This document shows, piece after piece, positions 52,946 through 63,172 of a stretch of DNA of 64,000 nucleotides. Under the pieces are notes generated by a model. The model did not search any database. It was not told the DNA's origin and was given only the letters and a program-made list of their open reading frames with translations. The translations under genes and the position numbers were made by a program. The stretch comes from Campylobacteraceae bacterium (lineage in GTDB: Bacteria > Campylobacterota > Campylobacteria > Campylobacterales > Arcobacteraceae): assembly GCA_013215945.1 (NCBI GenBank), contig JABSOM010000002.1, positions 124,001-188,000 of the forward strand. The letters are read 5' to 3'. How positions within the stretch are numbered: the stretch's first letter is position 1; every line of letters begins with the position of its first letter.

Positions 52946-55354
52946 ATGATGCAAAAAATTAAAAGGCGTAACATAAAAATTAAATTATTTGTTTTATATA
53001 TCATATTTATGGGAACACTTTTTGCTAATACTACACCTGAACTTAAGGTTTTTGGAATTTTAAATCTTTATTCTTATGATAATCTAAATAAAAATTCGCT
53101 TGAAATCAAACAAAGTCTTAAAAAAGAATTAGCGGGTGTTAACATGCCTTATGTTTTATACAATGAGTATTTAAACTATAAGAATTTTGAACAAAAAGAG
53201 TATTTTGAATTATTAAGCAAATTTTATTTAGATAAGTATAAAAATACAGATATTAATTTAATCCTTGCTACGAATCAAATCTCCTATGAATTTTTACGAG
53301 AATACAAACACAAACTCTTTCCTAATGCAAAAGTGATTGTTTCAAAAGTTAATAATATTGTTTTTGATGATAAAAATAGTAAGTTCTCTTTTATAAAAGA
53401 AGAAAACAGTATACATAAAATGATTGCATATATTGAAGATCATCATGAAAATATTAATCACATATACATTTTAAGTGATCAAAAAAAACAAACACAAGAT
53501 AAACTAAAAAAGATAAAAGAAGATATCTTTTTAAATGATTATGATTATAGTTTTGAATTTAGCAAGAGTACTAGTCTTCAAAATATAAGAAAAGAAATAC
53601 ATGCTTTAAAAGAAGATACAATTATTATTATATATGATTTTAATTTTATAAATAACAAGAAAATAACAAATTATCAAAATATTTTTAAATCTTTGTTTGA
53701 TGATAATTTAGTTTATGCTATGTCATCTTATGAACTAAAAAAGAATAATTTTTTGGGATCTTTGGATTATTCCAATGAACTGTTGGGACGAAGTTATGCT
53801 TTATTGATAAAAGTATTGTTAAAAGGAAATATTTTAGATAAATCAATTGTAAAATATGACTTAAGAATATTTACCTTTAATGAACAAAAACTTTCTGATT
53901 TTAATATCTATAGAGATATTTTTCCAGAAGACTCTATCATATTAAATAAAATAGAAATAGGACATAATCTTTTTCATGAAGATGAATATGTATTTACTTT
54001 TTTACTCTTTTTTATAAGTTGTTCTTTATTTTTTATGATTTTTTTGATTAATAAAATGCTTAAAATGAAAAAAAGCACATTAGAAATTGAGGATGTTAAC
54101 ATTGTTGTTAAAGAAAGTGAAGCTCAAGTTGTTTCTTTACTGGATAATCTTCCCGGTATTGTATACAGAAGTAAGAATATTTATTTTGATGAAATCGAGT
54201 ATTTAAGTAAAGGAGTTTTTGAATTAATTGCCTATACCAAAGAACAAATTTTAGAATCAAAACCCTCTTATTTGGATATTATTTTGCCTTCTTATAAAAA
54301 AGAGTATAAAGAAAAAATTAAAACAGCAATAGAAAATAAAAGCCCCTATCATATCCGATATGAAATAAAAACTTTTAACGATGAAATTAAAACAGTATAT
54401 GAAATAGGTATTGGTGTTTACGACTCTTCTTATAAACTAATAGCTATAGAAGGCTCAATTTCTGATATTACAGAACTAAGCCAAGCTCAAAATAAGATTT
54501 TGAAATTAAATGCCAATTTGGAGCACACTGTGTATGAACGTACAGTAGAGTTAGAAGAATCCAATAAAGAGTTACAGCGCTTAATTTCTAGTTCCAAACA
54601 AAGCCATCAACATTTACTTCAAAGCGAAAAAATGGCATCGTTGGGCTCTTTAGTAGCAGGTGTTTCTCATGAAATAAATACGCCTATAGGTTTGGCTTTG
54701 ATGGGAATTACACATTTTAGTGATATTACTTGCGATATTGAAAAGTCCTATAAAGAAAATAAACTGGATGAAAAAGATTTTGAGCTTTATTTAGAGACAT
54801 CCAATGAATTAGCCAATACCATAACTACTTCTTTAATAAGAGCCGCTGATTTAATTAAAAGTTTTAAACAAATTGCAGTGGATCAAAGCAGTGAGGAGAT
54901 ACGAACTTTTGATTTAGAAGCGTATGTAAAAGAAGTTTTATTAAGTATTCGGAATAAAACCAAAAAAACAAAACATAAAATAAATATAATATGTAAGAAG
55001 AAGATAATAATATCTTCTTACCCAGGTGCCATTTCTCAAATCATTACGAATCTTGTAATGAATTCTATCTCACATGCTTTTAAAAACAAAGAAGAAGGCA
55101 TTATTAATATACACCTAGAACAAGATATGAAACGTATTCATATTAGCTACAGTGATAACGGTATAGGTATTAAAAAAGAATATTTAGCACAAATATATGA
55201 TCCTTTTTTTACAACAGCAAGAGAAGAAGGTGGTAGTGGTTTGGGTTTAAATATTTTGTATAATATTGTTACGTCTAAATTAAAAGGAAGCATAAAATGT
55301 AACTCCATGGTAGATGTGGGAACAGAGTTTAAAATTACATTTATTTTAGAATGA
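52946..55354 (+). CDS. Hybrid-sensing histidine kinase with ABC-substrate-binding-type periplasmic domain
   Basis: This 802-residue kinase has a signal anchor (residues 10-28), a periplasmic region of about 300 residues that resembles the ABC_sub_bind family (KVFGILNLYSYDN, IYILSDQKKQTQD, IIIIYDFNFI), a membrane segment near 350, a PAS domain, a coiled coil (VYERTVELEESNKELQRLI), a HisKA segment with His near 573 (GVSHEINTPIGLA) and an HATPase (GGSGLGLNILYNIV). There is no partner regulator nearby. TATAAT at 52935-52940 lies five bases before the double ATG, so the transcript may be leaderless. Its 3' end overlaps the convergent fusion gene by 14 bases. Confidence 0.87.
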   Translation: MMQKIKRRNIKIKLFVLYIIFMGTLFANTTPELKVFGILNLYSYDNLNKNSLEIKQSLKKELAGVNMPYVLYNEYLNYKNFEQKEYFELLSKFYLDKYKNTDINLILATNQISYEFLREYKHKLFPNAKVIVSKVNNIVFDDKNSKFSFIKEENSIHKMIAYIEDHHENINHIYILSDQKKQTQDKLKKIKEDIFLNDYDYSFEFSKSTSLQNIRKEIHALKEDTIIIIYDFNFINNKKITNYQNIFKSLFDDNLVYAMSSYELKKNNFLGSLDYSNELLGRSYALLIKVLLKGNILDKSIVKYDLRIFTFNEQKLSDFNIYRDIFPEDSIILNKIEIGHNLFHEDEYVFTFLLFFISCSLFFMIFLINKMLKMKKSTLEIEDVNIVVKESEAQVVSLLDNLPGIVYRSKNIYFDEIEYLSKGVFELIAYTKEQILESKPSYLDIILPSYKKEYKEKIKTAIENKSPYHIRYEIKTFNDEIKTVYEIGIGVYDSSYKLIAIEGSISDITELSQAQNKILKLNANLEHTVYERTVELEESNKELQRLISSSKQSHQHLLQSEKMASLGSLVAGVSHEINTPIGLALMGITHFSDITCDIEKSYKENKLDEKDFELYLETSNELANTITTSLIRAADLIKSFKQIAVDQSSEEIRTFDLEAYVKEVLLSIRNKTKKTKHKINIICKKKIIISSYPGAISQIITNLVMNSISHAFKNKEEGIINIHLEQDMKRIHISYSDNGIGIKKEYLAQIYDPFFTTAREEGGSGLGLNILYNIVTSKLKGSIKCNSMVDVGTEFKITFILE

Positions 55355-57446
55355 AATCTTTGATTTCTTCAAAAAGAGTTTCATTGTCATGGGTAATTAT
55401 TACATGCAAATAAGAATCAATAATTAGCAGTTTTTTATCATTACTTTCAACCGCATTATAAATTTCATAAGCAGAGCTTGGATTAACAACTGGATCATTT
55501 TTTGATTGAATAACAAAAATAGGTGTTTTACAGTTTTTTAAAAATATTTTTGTTTCTTTCATTAAATAACTTAATTGAGTAATAGAACTAATATAATACT
55601 TATCGTAGTTTATATGTGGATTTTGTGCTTTATTGTTTAGATACTCCAGCGTATACGTATGTGCATTAAAAGAATTTAGTAAATCATTCCAAAAAGAAAC
55701 AGCTGGGATTAATGCTTTGATTCTAATATCATTTAAATTTAAAGCAGCATTAATGCAAATCAAACCTGCAAATTCTTTATAGTTTTTTTTGGTTGATAAA
55801 ATGGATAACAAACCTCCTGTGGAAAAGCCCAAAACAAATACTTTTTTATATTTTAAGGTTGCTATTATTATTGCTTTACTTACAGAATCATACCATTGCG
55901 TCCAAGCAATATTTTTTAAATCCTGAGGCATTGTTCCATGTCCTTTTAGTCTTGGAGCATAAACACTTAAACCTTTTTTATACAAATAAATGGAGAGTTT
56001 CTCTACTTCTTTAGGGGCAGAAGAAAAACCATGCACAGTTATAACACAGGTTTGGGTACTTGCTTCTAATAAAAAAGGCTGTCCAATTTTTTTATCTTTT
56101 ATTCCTTCATGTTGTGAGTAAAAATTATAATCTTCTTCGTATTCATTTTTTTCTTCTGTAAGTAAGAGTGTGTATAAAATTTTGTTTATTTCATCAAAAT
56201 CTTTACTGGCATATTTTTTTACAATATCATTGGCTTTTTTAATAATTAGAATCTCATTAAGCACAACATGCATAATATTTTTTAAACGAATGCTATCGTG
56301 AGTAAAAGTATTTAAAAGATTTGCTTTATTAATTGAAATGATATCTTGATCAATAGTAATTATTTCATCTTTTAAACACTGCTTTAGAGCATCTTCATAA
56401 TGTTCATGTTCTTCATAAGCGATTAAATCTAAAGATCTATTTGTAAGTATTTTGTGAAAAGAAAGTTTGGAGTTTTTTATATCCATGATAATTAAATACA
56501 ATAAACGTTTAAAATGGTTAATATGGATTTCTTTTTTTGCATATAAAAAGAGGCTTAGAATAAAAATATGATCAAAAGAAATACATAAGTTTTCATACAC
56601 TTGAGTCATAAATTGTTGTGTTAAATCATAACGGTAGGTGTTTATAATTTTGTTATGGTTTTTTTCTTTGTCATAGGCATTAAATAAAATTTCTTTAGAA
56701 GAAATAGGTTTTAAAATTTGTATAGTCATACATGAGTTTAAAATAATATTGCTTTCTATTTCTATTTCTTCTTTGAGTTCTTCTGTTATTTCTGGAAAAA
56801 TATTGTCCATCATTCGCATCAAGAAGTTCTCGCCTGCTCTGATTTTTGAATAAGAAATATTAATCGGAACAATCATTGTTTCTTTTTGGCTAATGGAAGA
56901 GAGATCTTTTAGAAAATACTTTCTTTGGAACTTTTTTTGGTTTTTAATATCGTGTTTTAAATATTTTTCTCTTAATAATTGAGAATATAAAGCAAAAAAG
57001 GAAGCGCCTGTATACACTCTTTTGCACGCCCCATCCACATTAACACAATAATGACTGCCTTCTTTTCTGATATCTTTTGCTTTTACCATCAAACCTTCTG
57101 GAAAAATCATACAATCTTGTTTACCACTTAAAAGATTCCCAAGCATAATATTGTTTCTAGAAGGATCTGTTTTTTTAAGTGCTCCTATATTTTTAAGTAA
57201 ATTACCAAAAACAGAATGAAATAACGAATCATCTGCAATAACGCTTACTTTTTTATTGTTTAAATTGTACATAGCAAAAGGAACTAAAATAGCTTCTGTA
57301 CGTGTAAAATGATTAGCAACAAAGATTCTGGGATGATCTTTAGGAATATTGTTTATTCCTTTTATTTCAATATTAGCATCCAATATTTTTTCTAATAAAT
57401 TTAAAACATATCCCGTAGAATCTAATAACAAATCATTTTTTTTCAT
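55341..57446 (-). CDS. PlsC-type acyltransferase fused to an alpha/beta hydrolase
   Basis: This 701-residue protein has two enzyme domains. The N-terminal acyltransferase has motif I in NHFTRTE (His46 with Glu51 in place of the usual Asp), motif III FPEGLMVK near residue 115 and a DGACKRV segment. The C-terminal hydrolase has VITVHGFSSAPKEVE, nucleophile Ser542 in GFSTGG, Asp651 in SKNDPVV and His681 in SYLHVII. Together they could transfer and release acyl groups. Its ATG overlaps the acyl-CoA dehydrogenase stop (ATGA), so it is the last gene of the beta-oxidation operon. Confidence 0.87.
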   Translation of the reverse strand: MKKNDLLLDSTGYVLNLLEKILDANIEIKGINNIPKDHPRIFVANHFTRTEAILVPFAMYNLNNKKVSVIADDSLFHSVFGNLLKNIGALKKTDPSRNNIMLGNLLSGKQDCMIFPEGLMVKAKDIRKEGSHYCVNVDGACKRVYTGASFFALYSQLLREKYLKHDIKNQKKFQRKYFLKDLSSISQKETMIVPINISYSKIRAGENFLMRMMDNIFPEITEELKEEIEIESNIILNSCMTIQILKPISSKEILFNAYDKEKNHNKIINTYRYDLTQQFMTQVYENLCISFDHIFILSLFLYAKKEIHINHFKRLLYLIIMDIKNSKLSFHKILTNRSLDLIAYEEHEHYEDALKQCLKDEIITIDQDIISINKANLLNTFTHDSIRLKNIMHVVLNEILIIKKANDIVKKYASKDFDEINKILYTLLLTEEKNEYEEDYNFYSQHEGIKDKKIGQPFLLEASTQTCVITVHGFSSAPKEVEKLSIYLYKKGLSVYAPRLKGHGTMPQDLKNIAWTQWYDSVSKAIIIATLKYKKVFVLGFSTGGLLSILSTKKNYKEFAGLICINAALNLNDIRIKALIPAVSFWNDLLNSFNAHTYTLEYLNNKAQNPHINYDKYYISSITQLSYLMKETKIFLKNCKTPIFVIQSKNDPVVNPSSAYEIYNAVESNDKKLLIIDSYLHVIITHDNETLFEEIKDFILK

Positions 57447-59800
57447 TTATTAGCCTTATATTCTTTTACTTTAAAAGAATCCACAGAAATAACTTCTTGT
57501 TTCATTTTATAAGCTCTTTTCATTGCTCGTAAACTTGAAGCATTAATCATTTCTTTTTGATGCGCTTCTTCTAAGATATTGTTCATTGTATCCTTTTTTA
57601 ATTTCCCTTCTTTTACAGATTTTTTAATTTCTTTAAAGTGTTTGTCGTATTTTTTATTTAAAATAAAAGCCTCTTGCATAAGATGTAGACGGTCTTTTTT
57701 ATCTTTACTTATAAAAATATTTTTACATAAAGCATTTAAATGCTCTTCTTTTTTAAGGTTTGTTACTATGGTATTGTTTAAAGAATCTTTTGCTTTTAAT
57801 GCAATAGGATTTAATCGTAAAATTGGCAAGAATATTTTTAAAACACCTATATTACTGATTATATCTTCAAAAGCTTTTTGAATTTCATTAAAAGCATACA
57901 AACAAAAATAATCAACCAAAGCTTTATTTTCTTCTTTAGGATTGTTATCAAATTCTCGTAAGGTTGCTGTTATTAAATAACAATAAGAAAGTATATCCCC
58001 AAAACGTCCGGATAAGTTTTCTCTTTTTTTCAAAGCAGGCCCTACTATTATTAAAACAATATTTGTTAATAAAGTGAATTGCGCAGAAGCCCAAAGAAGT
58101 TTTCTTTTGTAGTTTTTAAATTCACCTTTTGTTCTTACAAAAGAAGCTCTGCTTAAAAAACAAAAAACAGTTTTAGCAAAAGCATGAGAAACCAAAGAAA
58201 TATGAGAGAAAAAAGCCTTATCAAAAGCTTCAATGTTTTCTTCTTCAATGGCTTGTATTTCTTTGGTAATAAAGGGATGTGATTTTATTAAACCTTGTCC
58301 AAATTGCATAAGATTTCGTGTTAAAATATTAGCACCCTCAACAGTAATAGAAATTGGAAGAGCAAAATAAGCATGGGCTAAAAGATTATTAGGTCCCCTC
58401 ATAATCGCACTTCCTCCCAAAATATCCATAGAATCATTTATTATTTCTCTGAATTTTTCTGTTGCATGGTATTTCATAATAGAGTTAACCACTCCTGGTT
58501 TCTCACCCGCATCAATAGCATCCAGCGTATAGTTTCTAGCAGCATTTAACATATAAGTATAAGAAGCAATTTTGGCAATTTTTTCTTCTATTGCTTCAAA
58601 ATGACTAAGACTTAAACCAAACTGTTCTCTTAGAGAAGTATAATAAGTACTTACACTTAATGCAAGTTTAGAACCACCAAGAGAGACGGAAGGCAAAGAA
58701 ATACCGCGTCCTATTGATAAAGACTCAACAAGCATTTTCCAGCCTTGTCCTATTCCTTCTTGTCCTCCAATAATGTCTCCTAGATCAATAATGACATCTT
58801 TTCCATCTAAAGGAGAATTGACAAAAGGAATATTTAAAGGATCATGACGTTTTGAATTATCAACTCCTTTTGTATTAGCATTAATTAATCCAAAAGTAAT
58901 ACCTAAATCTTCTTTTTCTCCTAATAAATGATCAGGATCTTTTAAAACAAAAGCCAAACCAATCAATGTAGCTATATTTGCTAAAGTAATATAACGTTTA
59001 GTAAAATTTAGTTTGATTTTTATAGTATTATTTTCATCTTTAAACAAAATACCACTTGAAGTAATCGAAGTAGCATCACTCCCTGCATTGGGTTCTGTTA
59101 AAGCAAAACAAGGAACTTCTCTTCCCAACGCTAAGTTATTTAAGTACTTGTCTTTTTGTTTTTGAGTACCGTGTTTTAATATTAGTTCAGCAGGTCCTAG
59201 TGAATTGGGAACCATAATAGTAATTGCTAGTACTTGTGAGCGCGAAACGAGTTTTTCAATTATGTGAGAATGGGCAGTTGCCGAAAAACCAAGGCCTCCG
59301 TACTCTTTGGGAATAATCATACCAAAGAATTTATTCTCTTTTATATATGTCCAAATTTCTGGGCTTAAATCTCTGTTTTGGAAAATCTCCCAATCAGAAC
59401 TCATTTCACATAAGGTATTAACTTCATTGTTTAAAAAATCTTCTTCTTCTTTACTTAAGTGCGTAATTTTTTGATTTTTGATGGCTTCGAAATCAACTTG
59501 TGCTTTAAAAAAATTGCTTTCCACCCAATTTGTACCAGCTTCTAGGGCTGCTTTTTCAGTAGAAGATATTTTAGGCAGTAAAGCTTTTCTTTTTATTAAT
59601 AGAACCAAGTTTTTAGAAATAAAAGAAAGACGTAAATCTTTAATAATAAAAAACAAAGAAAAGAAAATAAAAACCATTATTAAACTCAAACTTACATCTG
59701 AGACATAAGCATATATCACAATTACAGTACACCATAAATATAAGGGGTAAGAAAAATATGCCAATAATAATAAAATAAATATAAAAATTAAACTTTCCAT
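57443..59800 (-). CDS. fadE: Acyl-CoA dehydrogenase, FadE-like
   Basis: This 785-residue protein has N-terminal membrane segments (residues 3-65) and an acyl-CoA dehydrogenase core: FFGMIIPKEYGGLGFSA, ALTEPNAGSDA (FAD and substrate loop), and GRGISLPSVSLGGSKLAL. The C-terminal tail carries the DUF1974-like FadE extension. The length fits FadE of Gammaproteobacteria. It forms the first double bond of beta-oxidation on long-chain acyl-CoA at the membrane. AGGAG precedes the ATG. The gene overlaps the fadB-like gene by 13 bases and the fusion gene by four. Confidence 0.92.
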   Translation of the reverse strand: MESLIFIFILLLLAYFSYPLYLWCTVIVIYAYVSDVSLSLIMVFIFFSLFFIIKDLRLSFISKNLVLLIKRKALLPKISSTEKAALEAGTNWVESNFFKAQVDFEAIKNQKITHLSKEEEDFLNNEVNTLCEMSSDWEIFQNRDLSPEIWTYIKENKFFGMIIPKEYGGLGFSATAHSHIIEKLVSRSQVLAITIMVPNSLGPAELILKHGTQKQKDKYLNNLALGREVPCFALTEPNAGSDATSITSSGILFKDENNTIKIKLNFTKRYITLANIATLIGLAFVLKDPDHLLGEKEDLGITFGLINANTKGVDNSKRHDPLNIPFVNSPLDGKDVIIDLGDIIGGQEGIGQGWKMLVESLSIGRGISLPSVSLGGSKLALSVSTYYTSLREQFGLSLSHFEAIEEKIAKIASYTYMLNAARNYTLDAIDAGEKPGVVNSIMKYHATEKFREIINDSMDILGGSAIMRGPNNLLAHAYFALPISITVEGANILTRNLMQFGQGLIKSHPFITKEIQAIEEENIEAFDKAFFSHISLVSHAFAKTVFCFLSRASFVRTKGEFKNYKRKLLWASAQFTLLTNIVLIIVGPALKKRENLSGRFGDILSYCYLITATLREFDNNPKEENKALVDYFCLYAFNEIQKAFEDIISNIGVLKIFLPILRLNPIALKAKDSLNNTIVTNLKKEEHLNALCKNIFISKDKKDRLHLMQEAFILNKKYDKHFKEIKKSVKEGKLKKDTMNNILEEAHQKEMINASSLRAMKRAYKMKQEVISVDSFKVKEYKANK

Positions 59801-61887
59801 AATGTATCTCCTGTATTAAAGTTTTGATTGTTTTTTTCTAAAGCCAATAATAACTTACAGGGTTTAAAACGTAAACCTTGTTCTTCTTGAAGTTTTTTTA
59901 AGGTTTTAACTATGTATTCTAAACCCAAATCATTGGCATAAGATAAAAGTCCTCCTTTATAAGGTGGAAAACCTGTTCCTGTAATCATTGCAAAATTAAT
60001 AGTATTCGCATCTTGCACGATATTTTCTTCTAAACATCGTGCTGCTTCATTAATCATAATTAATAAACACCGATCTAATATTTCATTCTTTGAAATGTCT
60101 TTTCTGTTTTCATTAATCATGCTTTCTATACTTTGGTTTTCTTGTATGTTTTTGCCTTCATAGGTATAAAAACCTTCTTGTGTTTTTCTCCCAAAGAGTT
60201 TTAATTCATGCAGTTTTATTAAAATATCACTTATAGGCATTCTTTTCCCGTAGGCTTTATTTAAAATCTTACTTACTTCATAACCCACATCAATACCAAC
60301 AGTATCTGCTAAAACAAAAGGTCCCATTGGCATTCCAAAATCTTTTAAAACTTTATCGATTTGAGTAATACTGGAACTGTCTTTTAAAATAAAAGCAGCT
60401 TCATTAAGATAAGGAAGTAAAATTCTATTGACTACAAAACCGGCACAATCTCCTACAACAATAGGTGTTTTTCCACAAGAAACCAATAACTCCAAAACTC
60501 TATTTATTGTTTTTTTAGAAGTATGTGAGCTTGGTATTACTTCAACCAAAGGCATTAAGTTTGCAGGATTAAAAAAATGAACACCTAAAAAGTTCTTTTT
60601 ATTTTTTATATTTTGACTTAAGGTCTCAATTGAGATAGAAGAGGTATTGCTTGCAATTATTGCATCAGGGTTTAATACTTCTTCTAATTCTTTATAGGCC
60701 TGTTTTTTAACTTTTTCATTTTCAAAAATCACTTCAATCGCAAACTCTATATCCTTCATTCCAGAAAAATCTTTTGTATAAGAAATTTTATTCATATTAA
60801 AATCAACTTGTGTTTTACTAAGAGATCTGTTTTGTAATGCGAAATCATAAAGTTTGGCTATTTTTTTTAAAGCGCCTTGTATATAATCCAAAGAAATATC
60901 TTTAATTCTTACTTCTTTAAGATATTTTGAGAAAAGCCAGATAATTCCTTGTCCCATTACTCCACAGCCTAAAATACTAACTTTTGAAAGGGGATCTTTT
61001 GTTTTTGTAAAGTTTTTATTGTATTTTTCAAACATAAAAAACAGCTCTATCATGTATTTTGCTTCTTTGGAAACAGCAAGTTTTGAAAATTCTTTGGCTT
61101 CTAATTCTAAACCGTGTTTAAAATCTTTTTGATAGGTTTTTTTTATAATATTAAGCGCAATATAAGGACCTTTAAAATCTTTATTTACTTTTCTTTTAAG
61201 GGTTTTAAGCGCTTTGCTAAAAATTAATTCTCTAAGAGGCCAAGACTCAAGAAGAGAAAAAGTTTTTCTTTTTTTAATTTTATGATTAAGCACATTTTTA
61301 ATAAACGCTTTTAATTTAAACTCTTTTTGTCCTTCATCAAAAATTGCATCCGCTAATTGAATGCGATAGGCTTTTTTTGCATCAATGGTTTTCCCACTTA
61401 AGATTAAATCCAAAGCATTAATTAATCCCATAACTTTAGGTGCTCTTTGTGTTCCTCCAAGCCCTGGGAAAAAACCAAGTTTCACTTCTGGAAAAGCAAG
61501 TTTACTTTGTGCACTTATTACTCTATAGGTACAAGCCAAAGCAAGCTCTAATCCTCCCCCCATACAAGCACCATTAATATAAACAACAGAAGGAATGTTT
61601 AGGTTTTCCAATTTGTTAAATATGCTGTGCCCTTTTTCTAAAAGGCCTAATACTTCTTCTTCATCTTTAAAAGTTTGAATTTCTTTTATATCAGCGCCTG
61701 CTATAAAAGTGTTTTTTTTGCCACTTTGTATAAGTAAAAGTTTAATACTTTTGTTTTGAATAATTTCATTAAGTTTTTCATCTAATTCATTAAGTACTTG
61801 CAAACTTAAAATATTAACTTTTTCATTTTTACAATCAATTTCTAGCGTGGCAATATTATTTTGTATTTTTAAAAGTATATTAGTCAT
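59788..61887 (-). CDS. fadB: Fatty acid oxidation multifunctional enzyme (enoyl-CoA hydratase / 3-hydroxyacyl-CoA dehydrogenase)
   Basis: This protein of about 699 residues has an N-terminal crotonase domain (FIAGADIKEIQ, ACMGGGLELALACTYRV, FPGLGGTQRAPKVMG, with the catalytic Glu residues) and a C-terminal NAD-binding dehydrogenase (ILGCGVMGQGI, IASNTSSISIETL, GVHFFNPANLMPLVEVI). The open frame extends upstream to 61926, but GGAGG seven bases before ATG 61887 marks the true start (MTNILLKIQ). It hydrates enoyl-CoA and oxidises 3-hydroxyacyl-CoA. The start overlaps the thiolase stop by eight bases. Confidence 0.93.
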   Translation of the reverse strand: MTNILLKIQNNIATLEIDCKNEKVNILSLQVLNELDEKLNEIIQNKSIKLLLIQSGKKNTFIAGADIKEIQTFKDEEEVLGLLEKGHSIFNKLENLNIPSVVYINGACMGGGLELALACTYRVISAQSKLAFPEVKLGFFPGLGGTQRAPKVMGLINALDLILSGKTIDAKKAYRIQLADAIFDEGQKEFKLKAFIKNVLNHKIKKRKTFSLLESWPLRELIFSKALKTLKRKVNKDFKGPYIALNIIKKTYQKDFKHGLELEAKEFSKLAVSKEAKYMIELFFMFEKYNKNFTKTKDPLSKVSILGCGVMGQGIIWLFSKYLKEVRIKDISLDYIQGALKKIAKLYDFALQNRSLSKTQVDFNMNKISYTKDFSGMKDIEFAIEVIFENEKVKKQAYKELEEVLNPDAIIASNTSSISIETLSQNIKNKKNFLGVHFFNPANLMPLVEVIPSSHTSKKTINRVLELLVSCGKTPIVVGDCAGFVVNRILLPYLNEAAFILKDSSSITQIDKVLKDFGMPMGPFVLADTVGIDVGYEVSKILNKAYGKRMPISDILIKLHELKLFGRKTQEGFYTYEGKNIQENQSIESMINENRKDISKNEILDRCLLIMINEAARCLEENIVQDANTINFAMITGTGFPPYKGGLLSYANDLGLEYIVKTLKKLQEEQGLRFKPCKLLLALEKNNQNFNTGDTLWKV

Positions 61888-63163
61888 TATAAGCCTCCAA
61901 TAAAAATGCTGCACCTTGTCCACCACCTACACATAAAGTAGCAAGGGCTGTTTTTTTATTTGTTCTTTTTAATTGTTTAAGTGCACTTAATACAATACGT
62001 GCTCCACTCATTCCAACAGGATGACCTAACGCAATAGCTCCTCCATTGACATTTAAAATGTCCGGATTTATTTCTCCAAGAGCAGGAGAGTTAAAGGTCT
62101 TTTTACAAAAACTATTGGAGTTGAAAGCTTTAATATTGGCCAAACTTTGGGCTGAAAAAGCTTCATTTAATTCAATAAGATCTATGTCTTTTAAAGAAGT
62201 TCCTGTTTTATCAAAAAGTTTTTTTGTAGCATAAATAGGACCTAATCCCATTCTTTTAGCTTCAAGTCCAACATAAGCATAATCTTTAATACAGCCAAGT
62301 ACTTTAAGGCCTAATTCTTTTGCTTTACTTTGGGTACTTAGTATTAACATACAAGCACCATCTGATATTTGAGATGAATTTCCAGCAGTTACTGTTCCTG
62401 CATTTTTATCAAAGATGGGTTTTAGTTTTTCTAAGGCTTGCATGTTTTGATTGAAACGTATTCCATTGTCTTTAAAAAAAGATGTTTCTTTGGTAATTAT
62501 TGCATGTATTTCATCATCAAGAATGTTTTTCTCTTGTGCCGCTTGTGCTTTTAAGTGTGAGAGTAGCGCATATTCATCTTGTTCTTCTCTTGAAATTCCA
62601 AATTCATTTGCAAGATTTTCAGCGGTTAAACCCATGATTTGACCAGAAATAGGGTCAGATAATCCTAAAAGTAAAGCAATAACAGGTTTTAAGTGACTTA
62701 GTTTAAAAGTGCTTAAGATTTTTAACCTTTGAGCAAGACTTTTACTATAGCTTATTTGCGTAATAAAATCTTTATAAGCATCTTGATAAAGTAGGGGAAT
62801 ATTACTCATAGATTCAACTCCCCCCACAAGATACAAAGAACCTTGATCGCTGTTTATTTTCTCAATTGCTGAAGATATGGCTTGCATTCCAGAAGCACAA
62901 TTACGGTGAACCGTATACGCAGGTGTTTTTTGTGAAAAACCCGCTTTTATTGCAATGATTCTTGCAATATTGGCTGCATGTGCCGGTTGAGCAACATTTC
63001 CAAGTATTATTTCATCAAATGCATCATAAGAAATACCTGTTCTTAGAACCAGTTCTTTTGTTATAATAGCACCCAGAGTATCTGCTTGAATGTTTTTTAA
63101 TTCAAAACCAGCTTTTGATATTGGGCTTCTTAAACCATCAATTATTACAATTTTTTCTTTCAT
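61880..63163 (-). CDS. fadA: Acetyl-CoA acyltransferase (thiolase), FadA/FadI-like
   Basis: This 427-residue thiolase has the reactive Cys in RNCASGMQAISSAIE near residue 90, the C-terminal active-site His in NVNGGAIALGHPVGMSGARI and the second Cys in LCVGGGQGAA. It cleaves 3-ketoacyl-CoA to acetyl-CoA plus a shortened acyl-CoA, ending each turn of beta-oxidation. An AGGAG site precedes the ATG. The gene sits nine bases after the acyl-CoA synthetase and overlaps the fadB-like gene. Confidence 0.94.
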   Translation of the reverse strand: MKEKIVIIDGLRSPISKAGFELKNIQADTLGAIITKELVLRTGISYDAFDEIILGNVAQPAHAANIARIIAIKAGFSQKTPAYTVHRNCASGMQAISSAIEKINSDQGSLYLVGGVESMSNIPLLYQDAYKDFITQISYSKSLAQRLKILSTFKLSHLKPVIALLLGLSDPISGQIMGLTAENLANEFGISREEQDEYALLSHLKAQAAQEKNILDDEIHAIITKETSFFKDNGIRFNQNMQALEKLKPIFDKNAGTVTAGNSSQISDGACMLILSTQSKAKELGLKVLGCIKDYAYVGLEAKRMGLGPIYATKKLFDKTGTSLKDIDLIELNEAFSAQSLANIKAFNSNSFCKKTFNSPALGEINPDILNVNGGAIALGHPVGMSGARIVLSALKQLKRTNKKTALATLCVGGGQGAAFLLEAYND

Positions 63164-63172
63164 AAAAATCTC

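Noticed and set aside
61888-61926. Upstream ATG 61926 as start of the fadB-like gene
   Set aside because: It would add 13 residues unlike the family and lie deep in the thiolase gene. ATG 61887 has a GGAGG site at the right distance.
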